From Plasmopara viticola (taxonomy: Eukaryota > Oomycota > Peronosporomycetes > Peronosporales > Peronosporaceae), in assembly GCA_001695595.3 (NCBI GenBank), contig MBPM02000084.1:248001-312000 (forward strand): a DNA stretch of 64,000 nt, in the 5' to 3' direction. This document shows, piece after piece, positions 1 through 12,649 of this stretch. Numbering within the stretch: the stretch's first letter is position 1; each line of letters begins with the position of its first letter. The position numbers and the translations under genes were made by a program. The notes beneath the pieces were generated by a model. It saw nothing but the letters and a program-made list of their open reading frames with translations, searched no databases and was not told where the DNA came from.

Positions 1-1417
1 AGTGTTAAAATGATAAACGGCAGTAGATACGTCCTTTCTATCATTCTAGACAGAAGCAGACGGAATAGAGCTACATTACAGCGTATATTCTCTCTTGTAA
101 AGTGCTGGGAAGATGTACGGCCTTAGGTACGTCTTTTCTATCATTCTAGACGTGCGCAGACGCAATGGAGCTAGAAGAAAGCGCATAATTGCTCTTGTGA
201 AGTGCTGGGATCATGTGCGGCCATAGATACGTCCCTTTTATCATTTAGACTTGCACAGATGCAATAAAGCCACAACAAAGCGTAAACTTGCTCTTTTGAA
301 GAGTTGAGATGATGTACGGCATTGGATACGTTCTTTTTATCATTCTGGACGTGTGCAGAAGCAATAGAGCCACAACAAAGCGTATTTTTTCTCTTTTGAA
401 GTGCGGGGACTATGAACGGCCATAAATACGTCCTTTCTATCATTCTAGAAGTGCGCACACGCAATAGAGCCACAACAAAGCGTATATTCGCTCTTTTGAA
501 GTGCTGGAATGATGTACGGCGATAGATGCCTTCTCATTATCAATCTAGACGTGCGCAGATGCAATACAACAAAGCATATATTCTCTCTTGTGGAGTTCTG
601 GGAAAATGTACGGCATAAGTTACGTTTTTTCTTTCATTCTGGACGTGCGCAAACGCAATGGAGCTACAAGAAAGCGTATAATTGCTCTTGTGAAGTGCTG
701 GGAGGATGTACGGCGATAGATGCGTTCTCATTATCATTCTAGACGTGCGCAGATGCGATGGAGCCACAACAAAGCGTACATTCGCTCTTTGAAATGCTGG
801 GTTCATGTACGGCCATAGCTACGTCCTTATTATCATTCTAGCCATGCGCAGAAGCAATGGAGCTACAACAAAGCGTAGTTACGCTCTTATGAAGTGTTAA
901 AATGATAAACGGCAGTAGATACGTCCTTTCTATCATTCTAGACAGAAGCAGACGGAATAGAGCTACATTACAGCGTATATTCTCTCTTGTAAAGTGCTGG
1001 GAAGATGTACGGCCTTAGGTACGTCTTTTCTATCATTCTAGACGTGCGCAGACGCAATGGAGCTAGAAGAAAGCGCATAATTGCTCTTGTGAAGTGCTGG
1101 GATCATGTGCGGCCATAGATACGTCCCTTTTATCATTTAGACTTGCACAGATGCAATAAAGCCACAACAAAGCGTAAACTTGCTCTTTTGAAGAGTTGAG
1201 ATGATGTACGGCATTGGATACGTTCTTTTTATCATTCTGGACGTGTGCAGAAGCAATAGAGCCACAACAAAGCGTATTTTTTCTCTTTGAAGTGCGGGGA
1301 CTATGAACGGCCATAAATACGTCCTTTCTATCATTCTAGAAGTGCGCACACGCAATAGAGCCACAACAAAGCGTATATTCGCTCTTTTGAAGTGCTGGAT
1401 GATGTACGGCGATAGAT
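1..1417 (+). repeat. 9-monomer higher-order repeat, period ~892 bp
   Basis: The segment beginning at base 1 recurs from base 893, including the unusual 'aaaatgataaacggcagtag' start. The copies stay almost identical for about 520 bp, with a 2-bp deletion near 1286 in the second copy. They then switch to a different monomer variant after about 525 and 1415 respectively. Confidence 0.85.
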
Positions 1418-3186
1418 GTGTTCTCATTATCATACTAGACGTGCGCAGACGTAATGGAGCCACAACAAAGCGTATATTCCCTCTTGTGGAGTGCTGGGAA
1501 AATGTACGGCCTTAGGTACGTCTTTTCTATCATTCTGGACAAGCGCAGACGGAATAGAGCCACAACAAAGCGTATATTATCTCTTGTGAAGTGCTGGAAA
1601 GATGTACGGCCTTAGGTGCGTCTTTCTATCATTCTAGACGTGCGTAGACGGAATAGAGCCACAACAAAGCGTATAATTACTCTTGTAAAGTGCTGGGATC
1701 ATGTACGGCCATAGATACGTCTTTTGTATTATTGTAGACGTGCACAGCCATAATAGAGCCACAACAAAGCGTATATTCGCTCGTTTGAAGTGCTGGGATG
1801 ATGTACGGCGATAGATGCGTTCTCATTATTATTCTAGACGTGCGAAGATGCAATGGAGCCACAACAAAGCGTATATTCCCTCTTGTGGAGTGCTGGGAAA
1901 ATGTACGGCCTTAGGTACGTCTTTTCTATCATTCTGGACAAGCGAAGACGGAATAGAGCCACAACAAAGCGTATAATATCTCTTGTGAAGTGCTGGGAAG
2001 ATGTACGGCCTTAGGTGCGTCTTTTCTATCATTCTAGACATGCTCAGACGCAATCGAGCTACAAGAAAACGTATAATTACTCATGTGAAGTGCTGGGATC
2101 ATGTAAGGCCATAGATACGTCTTTTGTATCATTGTAGACGTGCGCAGCCACAATAGAGCGACAACAAAGCGTATATTCTCTCTTGCGAAGTGCTAGGATC
2201 ATGTACGGCCATAGATACGTCATTTGTATCATTGTAGACGTCCGCAGACGCAATAGAGCCTCAACAAATTATTTGCTCTTGTGAACTGCTGAGATGATGA
2301 ACTGTCATGGCTTCGTCCCTATTATCATTCTAGACTTGCGCAGATCCAATAAAGCCACAAAAAAGCGTATATTCACTCTTTTGAAGTGTTGGGATGGTGT
2401 ACGGCCAACTATACGTCCTTCCTATCAATATAGACGTGCGCAGAAGCAATAGAGCCACAACAAAGCGTATTTTTTCTCTTGTCAAGTGCTGGTACTATAA
2501 ACGGCCATAAATACGTCCTTTCTAATATTCTAGACGTGCGCACACGCAATAGAGCCACAACAAGGCATATACTCGCTCTTTTGAAGTGCTGGAATGATGT
2601 ACGGCCATAGATACGTCCTTATTATCATTCTAGACTTGCACAGATGCAATAAAGCCACAACAAAGCGTAAACTTGTTCTTTTGAAGGGTTGAGATGATGT
2701 ACGGCATCGGATACGTTCTTTTTATCATTCTGGACGTGTGCAGAGGTAATAGAGCCACAACAAAGCGTATTTTTTCTCTTTTGAAGTGCTGGGACTATGA
2801 ACGGCCATAAATACGTCCTTTCTATTATTCTAGACGTGCGCACACGCAATAAAGCCACAACAAGGCATATACTCGCTCTTTGAAGTGCTGGAATGATGAA
2901 CGGCGATAGATGCCTTCTCATTATCAATCTTGACGTGCGCAGATGCAATGGTGCCACAACAAAGCATATATTCTCTCTTGTGGAGTTCTGGGAAAATGTA
3001 CGGCATAAGTTACGTTTTTTCTTTCATTCTGGACGTGCGCAGACGCAATGGAGCTACAAGAAAGCGTATAATTGCTCTTGTGAAGTGCTGGGAGGATGTA
3101 CGGCGATAGATGCGTTCTCATTATCATTCTAGATGTGCGCAGATGCGATGGAGCAACAACAAAGCGTACATTCGCTCTTTTGAAAT

Positions 3187-3240
3187 GCTGGGTTCATGTA
3201 CGGCCATAGCTACGTCCTTATTATCATTCTAGGCTGGGAA
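3187..3240 (+). repeat. Truncated monomer at an off-register junction
   Basis: A monomer starting near 3187 stops after 'ttatcattctag' at about 3232 and continues directly with the 'gctgggaagatg' start of another monomer. About half of a monomer is missing. The same variant at 785-890 is full length, so this is a deletion or recombination junction, not a subfamily trait. Confidence 0.85.
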
Positions 3241-4000
3241 GATGTACGGCCTTAGGTACGTCTTTTCTATCATTCTAGACGTGCGCAGACGCAATGGAGC
3301 TAGAAGAAAGCGCATAATTGCTCTTGTGAAGTGCTGGGATCATGTGCGGCCATAGATACGTCCCTTTTATCATTTAGACTTGCACAGATGCAATAAAGCC
3401 ACAACAAAGCGTAAACTTGCTCTTTTGAAGAGTTGAGATGATGTACGGCATTGGATACGTTCTTTTTATCATTCTGGACGTGTGCAGAAGCAATAGAGCC
3501 ACAACAAAGCGTATTTTTTCTCTTGAAGTGCGGGGACTATGAACGGCCATAAATACGTCCTTTCTATCATTCTAGAAGTGCGCACACGCAATAGAGCCAC
3601 AACAAAGCGTATATTCGCTCTTTTGAAGTGCTGGGATGATGTACGGCGATAGATGTGTTCTCATTATCATTCTAGACGTGCGCAGACGTAATGGAGCCAC
3701 AACAAAGCGTATATTCCCTCTTGTGGAGTGCTGGGAAAATGTACGGCCTTAGGTACGTCTTTTCTATCATTCTGGACAAGCGCAGACGGAATAGAGCCAC
3801 AACAAAGCGTATATTATCTCTTGTGAAGTGCTGGAAAGATGTACGGCCTTAGGTGCGTCTTTCTATCATTCTAGACGTGCGTAGACGGAATAGAGCCACA
3901 ACAAAGCGTATAATTACTCTTGTAAAGTGCTGGGATCATGTACGGCCATAGATACGTCTTTTGTATTATTGAAGACGTGCACAGCCATAATAGAGCCACA
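3235..4000 (+). repeat. Third copy of the 997-1760 block
   Basis: The order of variants from about 997 to 1760 reappears here, about 2,238 bp downstream. It includes the rare 'agctagaagaaagcgcataa' variant, the 'gcggggactatgaacgg' variant and the 'cacagccataatagagcc' variant. The copy starts at an off-register junction near 3232. Confidence 0.8.
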
Positions 4001-4137
4001 ACAAAGCGTGTATTCTCTCTTGTGATGTGCTGGGATCATGTACGGCCATAGATACATCATTTGTATCATTGTAGACGTGCGCAGACGCAATAAAGCCTCA
4101 ACAAAGCGTGTATTTGCTCTTGTGAACTGCTGAGATG

Positions 4138-5732
4138 ATGAACTGTCATGGCTTCGTCCCTATTATCATTCTAGACTTGCGCAGATCCAATAAAGCCACA
4201 ACAAAGCGTATATTCGCTCTTTTGAAGTGTTGGGATGGTGTACGGCCAACTATACGTCCTTCCTATCAATATAGACGTGCGCAGAAGCAATAGAGCCACA
4301 ACAAAGCGTATTTTTTCTCTTGTCAAGTGCTGGGACTATGAACGGCCATAAATACGTCATTTCTATTATTCTAGACGTGCGCACACGCAATAGAGCCACA
4401 ACAAGGCATATACTCGCTCTTTTGAAGTGCTGGAATGATGTACGGCGATAGATGCCTTCTCATTATCATTTTAGACGTGCGCAGATGCAATGGTGCCACA
4501 ACAAAGCATATATTCTCTCTTGTGGAGTGCTGGGAAAATGTACGGCCTTAGGTACGTCTTTTCTATCATTCTGGACAAGCGCAGACGGAATAGAGCCACA
4601 ACAAAGCGTATATTATCTCTTGTGAAGTGCTGGAAAGATGTACGGCCTTAGGTGCGTCTTTCTATCATTCTAGACGTGCGTAGACGGAATAGAGCCACAA
4701 CAAAGCGTATAATTACTCTTGTAAAGTGCTGGGATCATGTACGGCCATAGATACGTCTTTTGTATTATTGTAGACGTGCGCAGCCACAATAGAGCGACAA
4801 CAAAGCGTATATTCTCTCTTGTGAAGTGCTAGGATCATGTACGGCCATAGATACGTCATTTGTATCATTGTAGACGTCCGCAGACGCAATAAAGCCTCAA
4901 CAAAGCGTGTATTTGCTCTTGTGAACTGCTGAGATGATGAACTGTCATGGCTTCGTCCCTATTATCATTCTAGACTTGCGCAGATCCAATAAAGCCACAA
5001 CAAAGCGTATATTCGCTCTTTTGAAGTGTTGGGATGGTGTACGGCCAACTATACGTCCTTCCTATCAATATAGACGTGCGCAGAAGCAATAGAGCCACAA
5101 CAAAGCGTATTTTTCTCCTGTCAAGTGCTGGGACTATGAACGGCCATAAATACGTCATTTCTATTATTCTAGACGTGCGCACACGCAATAGAGCCACAAC
5201 AAGGCATATACTCGCTCTTTTGAAGTGCTGGAATGATGTACGGCGATAGATGCCTTCTCATTATCATTTTAGACGTGCGCAGATGCAATGGTGCCACAAC
5301 AAAGCATATATTCTCTCTTGTGGAGTGCTGGGAAAATGTACGGCCTTAGGTACGTCTTTTCTATCATTCTGGACAAGCGCAGACGGAATAGAGCCACAAC
5401 AAAGCGTATATTATCTCTTGTGAAGTGCTGGAAAGATGTACGGCCTTAGGTGCGTCTTTCTATCATTCTAGACGTGCGTAGACGGAATAGAGCCACAACA
5501 AAGCGTATAATTACTCTTGTAAAGTGCTGGGATCATGTACGGCCATAGATACGTCTTTTGTATTATTGTAGACGTGCACAGCCATAATAGAGCCACAACA
5601 AAGCGTATATTCTCTCTTGTGATGTGCTGGGATCATGTACGGCCATAGATACATCATTTGTATCATTGTAGACGTGCGCAGACGCAATAGAGCCTCGACA
5701 AAGTGTGTATTTGCTTTTGTGAAGTGCTGGGA
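4138..5732 (+). repeat. 8-monomer higher-order repeat, two copies, period ~798 bp
   Basis: The rare variant 'gatgaactgtcatggcttcg' occurs near 4138, 4936 and 5732, 798 and about 797 bp apart, with the intervening monomers in the same order. A further copy of this variant near 6132 is only 400 bp on, so a 4-monomer step follows the two 8-monomer steps. Confidence 0.8.
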
Positions 5733-6429
5733 TGATGAACTGTCATGGCTTCGTCCCTATTATCATTCTAGACTTGCGCGGATGCAATAAAGCCACAAAA
5801 AAGCGTATATTCGCTCTTTTTAAGTGCTGGGAAGATGTACGGCCTTAGGTGCGTCTTTTTTATCATTCCAGACGTGCGCAGACGCAATGGAGCTACAAGA
5901 AAGCGTATAATTGCTCTCGTGAAGTGCTGGGATCATGTACGGCCATAGATACGTCTTTTGTATTATTGTAGACGTGCGCAGCCACAGTAGAGCGACAACA
6001 AAGCGTATATTCTCTCTTGTGAAGTGCTAGGATCATGTACGGCCATAGATACGTCATTTGTATCATTGTAGACGTCCGCAGACGCAATAGAGCCTCAACA
6101 AAGCGTGTATTTGCTCTTGTGAACTGCTGAGATGATGAACTGTCATGGCTTCGTCCCTATTATCATTCTAGACTTGCGCAGATCCAATAAAGCCACAACA
6201 AAGCGTATATTCGCTCTTTTGAAGTGTTGGGATGGTGTACGGCCAACTATACGTCTTTCCTATCAATATAGACGTGCGCAGAAGCAATAGAGCCACAACA
6301 AAGCGTATTTTTTCTCTTGTCAAGTGCTGGGACTATGAACGGCCATAAATACGTCATTTCTATTATTCTAGACGTGCGCACACGCAATAGAGCCACAACA
6401 AGGCATATACTCGCTCTTTTGAAGTGCTG

Positions 6430-9400
6430 GAATGATGTACGGCGATAGATGCGTTTTCATTATCCTTCTAGACGTGCGCAGACGCAATGGAGCCACAACA
6501 AAGTGTAAATCTCTCTTGTGGAGTGCTGGGAAAATGTGCGGCCTTAGGTACGTCTTTTCTATCATTCTGGACAGAAGCAGACGGAATAGAGCCACAATAA
6601 AGCGTATATTCGCTCTTGTAAAGTGCTGGGACGATGTACGGCCTTAGGTACGTCTTTTCTATCATTCTAGACTTGCACAGATGCATAAAAGTCACAAAAA
6701 AGCGTAAATCTACTCTTTTAAAGTGTTGAGATGATGTACGGCAGTAGATACGTTCTTCCTATTATTCTAGACGTGCGCAGAAGCAATAGAGCCACAACAA
6801 AGCGTATATTCGCTCTTGTGAAGTGCTGGGACTATGAACGGCCATAAATACGTCCTTTCAATCAATTCAAATGTGCGCACACGCAATAGAGCCACAACAA
6901 AGCGTATATTCGCTCTTTTGAAGTGCTGGGATGATGTACGGCGATAGATGCGTCTTCATTATCCTTCTAGACGTGCGCAGACGCAATGGAGCCACAACAA
7001 AGCGTGGTTCTCGCTTGTGGAGTGCTGGGAAAATGTGCGGCCTTAGGTACGTCTAATCTATCATTCTGGACAAGCGCAGACGGAATAGAGCCACAATAAA
7101 GCGTATATTATCTCTTGTAATATGCTAAGAAGATGTACGTCCTTAGGTACGTCTTTTCTATCCTTGTAGTCGTGCGGAGGCGCAATGGAGCTACAAGAAA
7201 GCGTATAATTGCTCTTGTGAAGTGCAGGGACCATGTACGGCCATAGAAACGTCTTTCGTATCATTGTAGACGTGCACAGACGCAATAGAGCCACAGCAAT
7301 GCGTATATTCTATCTTGTGAAGTGCTGGGATGAGGACGGCCATAGATACGTATTTTCTTTCCTTCTAGACGTGATCAGAAGCAAGAGAGCCACAAGAAAG
7401 CATATATTCGCTATTGTGAAGTGCTGAAATGATGACTGGTGATCGCTACGTCCTTATTATCATTCTGGACTTGTACAGATGCAATAAAGCCACAACAAAG
7501 CGTATATTCGCTCTTGTGAAGTGCTGAGATGAAGTACGGCAGCAGATACGTCCTTCCTATCCTTTTGAACGAGCGCAGACCCAAAATAGCCACAACAAAG
7601 CGTATATTCGCTCTTTTGAAGTGCTGGGATGATGTACGGCAATAGATGCGTTCTCACTATCATTCTAGACGTGCGCAGATGCAATGGAGCCACAACAAAG
7701 CGTATATTCTCTCTTGTGGAGTGCTGGGAAAATGTACGGCATAAGTTACGTTTTTTCTTTCATTCTGGACGTGCGCAGACGCAATGGAGCTACAAGAAAG
7801 CGTATAATTGCTCTTGTGAAGTGCTGGGAGGATGTACGGCGATAGATGCGTTCTCATTATCATTCTAGACGTGCGCAGATGCGATGGAGCCACAACAAAG
7901 CGTACATTCGCTCTTTGAAATGCTGGGTTCATGTACGGCCATAGCTACGTCCTGTTATCATTCTAGCCATGCGCAGAAGCAATGGAGCTACAACAAAGCG
8001 TAGTTACGCTCTTATGAAGCGTTAAAATGATGTACGGCAAGTAGATACGTCCTTTCTATCATTCTAGACTGAAGCAGACGGAATAGAGCCACAATAAAGC
8101 GTATATTCGCTCTTGTAAAGTGCTGGGAAGATGTACGGCCTTAGGTACGTCTTTTCTATCATTCTAGACGTGCGCAGATGCATAAAAGTCAAAAAAAGCG
8201 TAAATCTGCTCTTTTGAAGTGTTGAGATGATGTACGGTAGTAAATACGTTCTTCCTATTATTCTAGACGTGCGCAGAAGCCATAGAGCCACAACAAAGCG
8301 TATATTCGCTCTTGTGAAGTGCTGGGACTATGAACGGCCATAAATACGACCTTTCTATTATTCTAGACGTGCGCACACGCAATAGAGCCACAACAAAGCG
8401 TATATTCGCTCTTGTGAAGTGCTGGGATGATGTACGGCGATAGATGCGTTTTCATTATCCTTCTAGACGTGCGCAGACGCAATGGAGCCACAACAAAGCG
8501 TAAATCTCGCTTGTGGAGTGCTGGGAAAATGTGCGGCCTTAGGTACGTCTTTTCTATCATTCTGGACAGAAGCAGACGGAATAGAGCCACAATAAAGCGT
8601 ATATTCGCTCTTGTAAAGTGCTGGGAAGATGTACGGCCTTAGGTACGTCTTTTCTATCATTCTAGACTTGCACAGATGCATAAAAGTCACAAAAAAGCGT
8701 AAATCTACTCTTTTAAAGTGTTGAGATGATGTACGGCAGTAGATACGTTCTTCCTATTATTCTAGACGTGCGCAGAAGCAATAGAGCCACAACAAAGCGT
8801 ATATTCGCTCTTGTGAAGTGCTGGGACTATGAACGGCCATAAATACGTCCTTTCGATCAATTCAAAAGTGCGCACACGCAATAGAGCCACAACAAAGCGT
8901 ATATTCGCTCTTTTGAAGTGCTGGGATGATGTACGGCGATAGATGCGTCTCCATTATCCTTCTAGACGTGCGCAGACGCAATGGAGCCACAACAAAGCGT
9001 GGTTCTCGCTTGTGGAGTGCTGGGAAAATGTGCGGCCTTAGGTACGTCTAATCTATCATTCTGGACAAGCGCAGACGGAATAGAGCCACAATAAAGCGTA
9101 TATTATCTCTTGTAATATGCTAAGAAGATGTACGTCCTTAGGTACGTCTTTTCTATCCTTGTAGTCGTGCGGAGGCGCAATGGAGCTACAAGAAAGCGTA
9201 TAATTGCTCTTGTGAAGTGCAGGGACCATGTACGGCCATAGAAACGTCTTTCGTATCATTGTAGACGTGCACAGACGCAATAGAGCCACAGCAATGCGTA
9301 TATTCTATCTTGTGAAGTGCTGGGATGAGGACGGCCATAGATACGTATTTTCTTTCCTTCTAGACGTGATCAGAAGCAAGAGAGCCACAAGAAAGCATAT

Positions 9401-9725
9401 ATTCGCTATTGTGAAGTGCTGAAATGATGACTGGTGATCGCTACGTCCTTATTATCATTCTGGACTTGTACAGATGCAATAAAGCCACAACAAAGCGTAT
9501 ATTCGCTCTTGTGAAGTGCTGAGATGAAGTACGGCAGCAGATACGTCCTTCCTATCCTTTTGAACGAGCGCAGACCCAAAATAGCCACAACAAAGCGTAT
9601 ATTCGCTCTTTTGAAGTGCTGGGATGATGTACGGCAATAGATGCGTTCTCACTATCATTCTAGACGTGCGCAGATGCAATGGAGCCACAACAAAGCATAT
9701 ATTCTCTCTTGTGGAGTGCTGGGAA
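6430..9725 (+). repeat. 20-monomer duplication, offset 1,995 bp
   Basis: About 6430-7730 and 8425-9725 carry the same monomers in the same order at a constant offset of 1,995 bp. Shared rare variants include 'gaggacggccatagatacg' and 'gaacgagcgcagacccaaaa'. The copies separate near 7732 and 9727, where one goes to 'ggcataagttacg' and the other to 'ggccttaggtacg'. Confidence 0.85.
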
Positions 9726-11049
9726 AATGTGCGGCCTTAGGTACGTCTTTTCTATCATTCTGGACAGAAGCAGACGGAATAGAGCCACAAAAAAGCGCAT
9801 AAATGCTCTTGTGAAGTGCCGGGATCATGTACGGCCATAGCTACGTCCTTATTATCATTCTAGACTTGCACAGATGCAATAAAACCACAACAAAGCAGAA
9901 ACTTGCTCTTTTGAAGAGTTGAGATGATGTACGTCATTATATACGTTCTTTCTATCATTCTAGACGTGTGCAGAAGCAATGGAGCTACAACAAAGCGTAT
10001 TTTTTCTCTTTTGAAAAGCTGGGACTATGAACGGCCATAAACACGTCCTTTCTATCATTCTAGAAGTGCGCACACGCAATAGAGCCACAACAAAGCGTAT
10101 AATCGCTCTTTTGAAGTGCTGGGATGATGTACGGCGATAGATGTGTTCTCATCATCATTCTAGACGTGTGCAGACGCAATGGAGCCACAACAAAGCGTAT
10201 ATTCCCTCTTGTGGAGTGCTGGGAAAATGTACGGCCTTAGGTACGTCTTTTCTATCGTTCTAGACTTGCACAGATGCATAAAAGTCACAAAAAAGCGTAA
10301 ATCTACTCTTTTAAAGTGTTGAGATGATGTACGGCAGTAGATACGTTCTTCCTATTATTCTAGACGAGCGCAGACGCAAAAGAGCCACAACAAAGCGTAT
10401 ATTCGCTCTTTTGAAGTGCTGGGATGATGTACGGCAATAGATGCGTTCTCATCATCATTCTAGACGTGCGCAGACGCAATGGAGCCACAACAAAGCGTGA
10501 TTCTCTCTTGTGGAGTGCTGGGAAAATGTACGGCCTTAGGTTGGTCTTTTCTATCATTCTGGACAAGCGCAAACGGAATATGGCCACAATAAAAGCGTAT
10601 AACTGCTCTTGTGAAGTGCAGGAATCATGTACGGCCATAGATACGTCCTTATTATCATTCTAGCCTTGAGCAGAAGCAATGGAGCTGCAACAAAGCGTAA
10701 TCTCGCTTTTGAGAAAAGTTGAGATGATGTACGGCAGTAGATACGTCCTTTCTATCATTCTAGACAGAAGCAGACGCAATAGAGCCACAATGAAGCGTAG
10801 ATTTGCTCTTTTGAAGTGCTGGGATGATGTACGGCAATAGATGCGTTCTCATTATCATTCTAGACGTGCGCAGACGCAATGGAGCCACAACAAAGCGTGA
10901 TTCTCTCTTGTAGAGTGCTGGGAAAATGTGCGGCCTTAGGTACGTCTAATCTATCATTCTGTACAAGCGCAGACGGAATAGAGCCACAATAAAGCGTATA
11001 TTCTCTCTTGAAATTTTCTGGGAAGATGTACGGCCTTAGGTACGTATTT

Positions 11050-12128
11050 TCTATCCTTCTAGATGTGCGCAGGCGCAACGGAGCTACATGAAAGCGTATA
11101 ATTGCTCTTGTGAAGTGCTGGGACCATGTACGGCCATAGAAACGTCTTTCGTATCATTGTAGACGTGCGCAGACGCAATAGAGCCACAGCAATGCGTATA
11201 TTCTATCTTGTGAAGTGCTGGGATGAGGACGGCCATAGATACGTATTTTCTATCCTTCTAGACGTGATCAGAAGCAAGAGAGCTACAACAAAGCATATAT
11301 TCACTCTTGTGAAGTGCTGAATGATGACTGGTGATCGCTACGTCCTTATTATCATTCTGGACTTGTACAGATGCAATAAAGCCACAACAAAGCGTATATT
11401 CGCTCTTGTGAAGTGCGGAGATGTAGTACGGCAGCAGAAACGTCCTTCCCATCCTTCTAGACGAGCGCAGACGCAAAAGAGCCACAACAAAGCGTATATT
11501 CTCTCTTGTAGAGTGCTGGGAAAATGTACGGCCTTAGGTACGTCTTTTCTATCATTCTGGACAAGCGCAGACGGAAGAGAGCCACAATACAGCGTATATT
11601 CTCTCTTGAAATATTCTGGGAAGATGTACGGCCTTAGGTACGTATTTTCTATCCTTCTAGATGTGCGCAGGCGCAATGGAGCTACATGAAAGCGTATAAT
11701 TGCTCTTGTGAAGTGCTGGGACCATGTACGGCCATAGAAACGTCTTTTGTATCATTGTAGACGTGCGCAGACGCAATAGAGCCACAGCAATGCGTATATT
11801 CTATCTTGTGAAGTGCTGGGATGAGGACGGCCATAGATACGTATTTTCTATCCTTCTAGACGTGATCAGAAGCAAGAGAGCTACAACAAAGCATATATTC
11901 ACTCTTGTGAAGTGCTGAAATGATGACTGGTGATCGCTACGTCCTTATTATCATTCTGGACTTGTACAGATGCAATAAAGCCACAACAAAGCGTATATTC
12001 GCTCTTGTGAAGTGCGGAGATGTAGTACGGCAGCAGAAACGTCCTTCCCATCCTTCTAGACGAGCGCAGACGCAAAAGAGCCACAACAAAGCGTATATTC
12101 TCTCTTGTGGAGTGCTGGGAAATTGTGC
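11050..12128 (+). repeat. 6-monomer higher-order repeat, period ~598 bp
   Basis: The monomers around 11,050-11,530 recur at 11,648-12,128 with an offset of 598 bp. The shared run includes the 99-bp 'gaggacggcc' monomer, the 'gactggtgatcgctacg' monomer and the 'gagatgtagtacggcagcag' monomer. The same six-monomer cassette recurs in part elsewhere in the homogenised domain. Confidence 0.8.
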
Positions 12129-12649
12129 GGCCTTAGGTACGTCTTTTCTATCATTCTGGACAGAAGGAGACGGAATAGAGCCACAATAAAGCGTATAATT
12201 GCTCTTGTGAAGTGCAGGGATCATGTACGGCCATAGATACGTATTTTGTATCATTGTAGACTTTCGCAGAAGCAATGGAGCTGCAACAAAGCGTAATCTA
12301 GCTTTTGAGAAAAGTTGAGATGATGTATGGCAGTAGATACGTCCTTTCTATCATTCTAGACAGAAGCAGACGCAATAGAGCCACAATGAAGCGTAGATTT
12401 GCTCTTTTGAAGTGCTGGGATGATGTACGGCGACAGATGCGTTTTCATTATCATTATAGACGTGCGCAGACGCAATGGAGCCACAACAAAGCGTGATTCT
12501 CGCTTGTGAAGTGCTGGGAAAATGTGCGGCCTTAGGTACGTCTTTTCTATCCTTCTAGTCGTGTGGAGGCGCAATGGAGCTACAAGAAAGCGTATAATTG
12601 CTCTTGTGAAGTGCTGGGACCATGTACGGCCATAGAAACGTCTTTTGTA

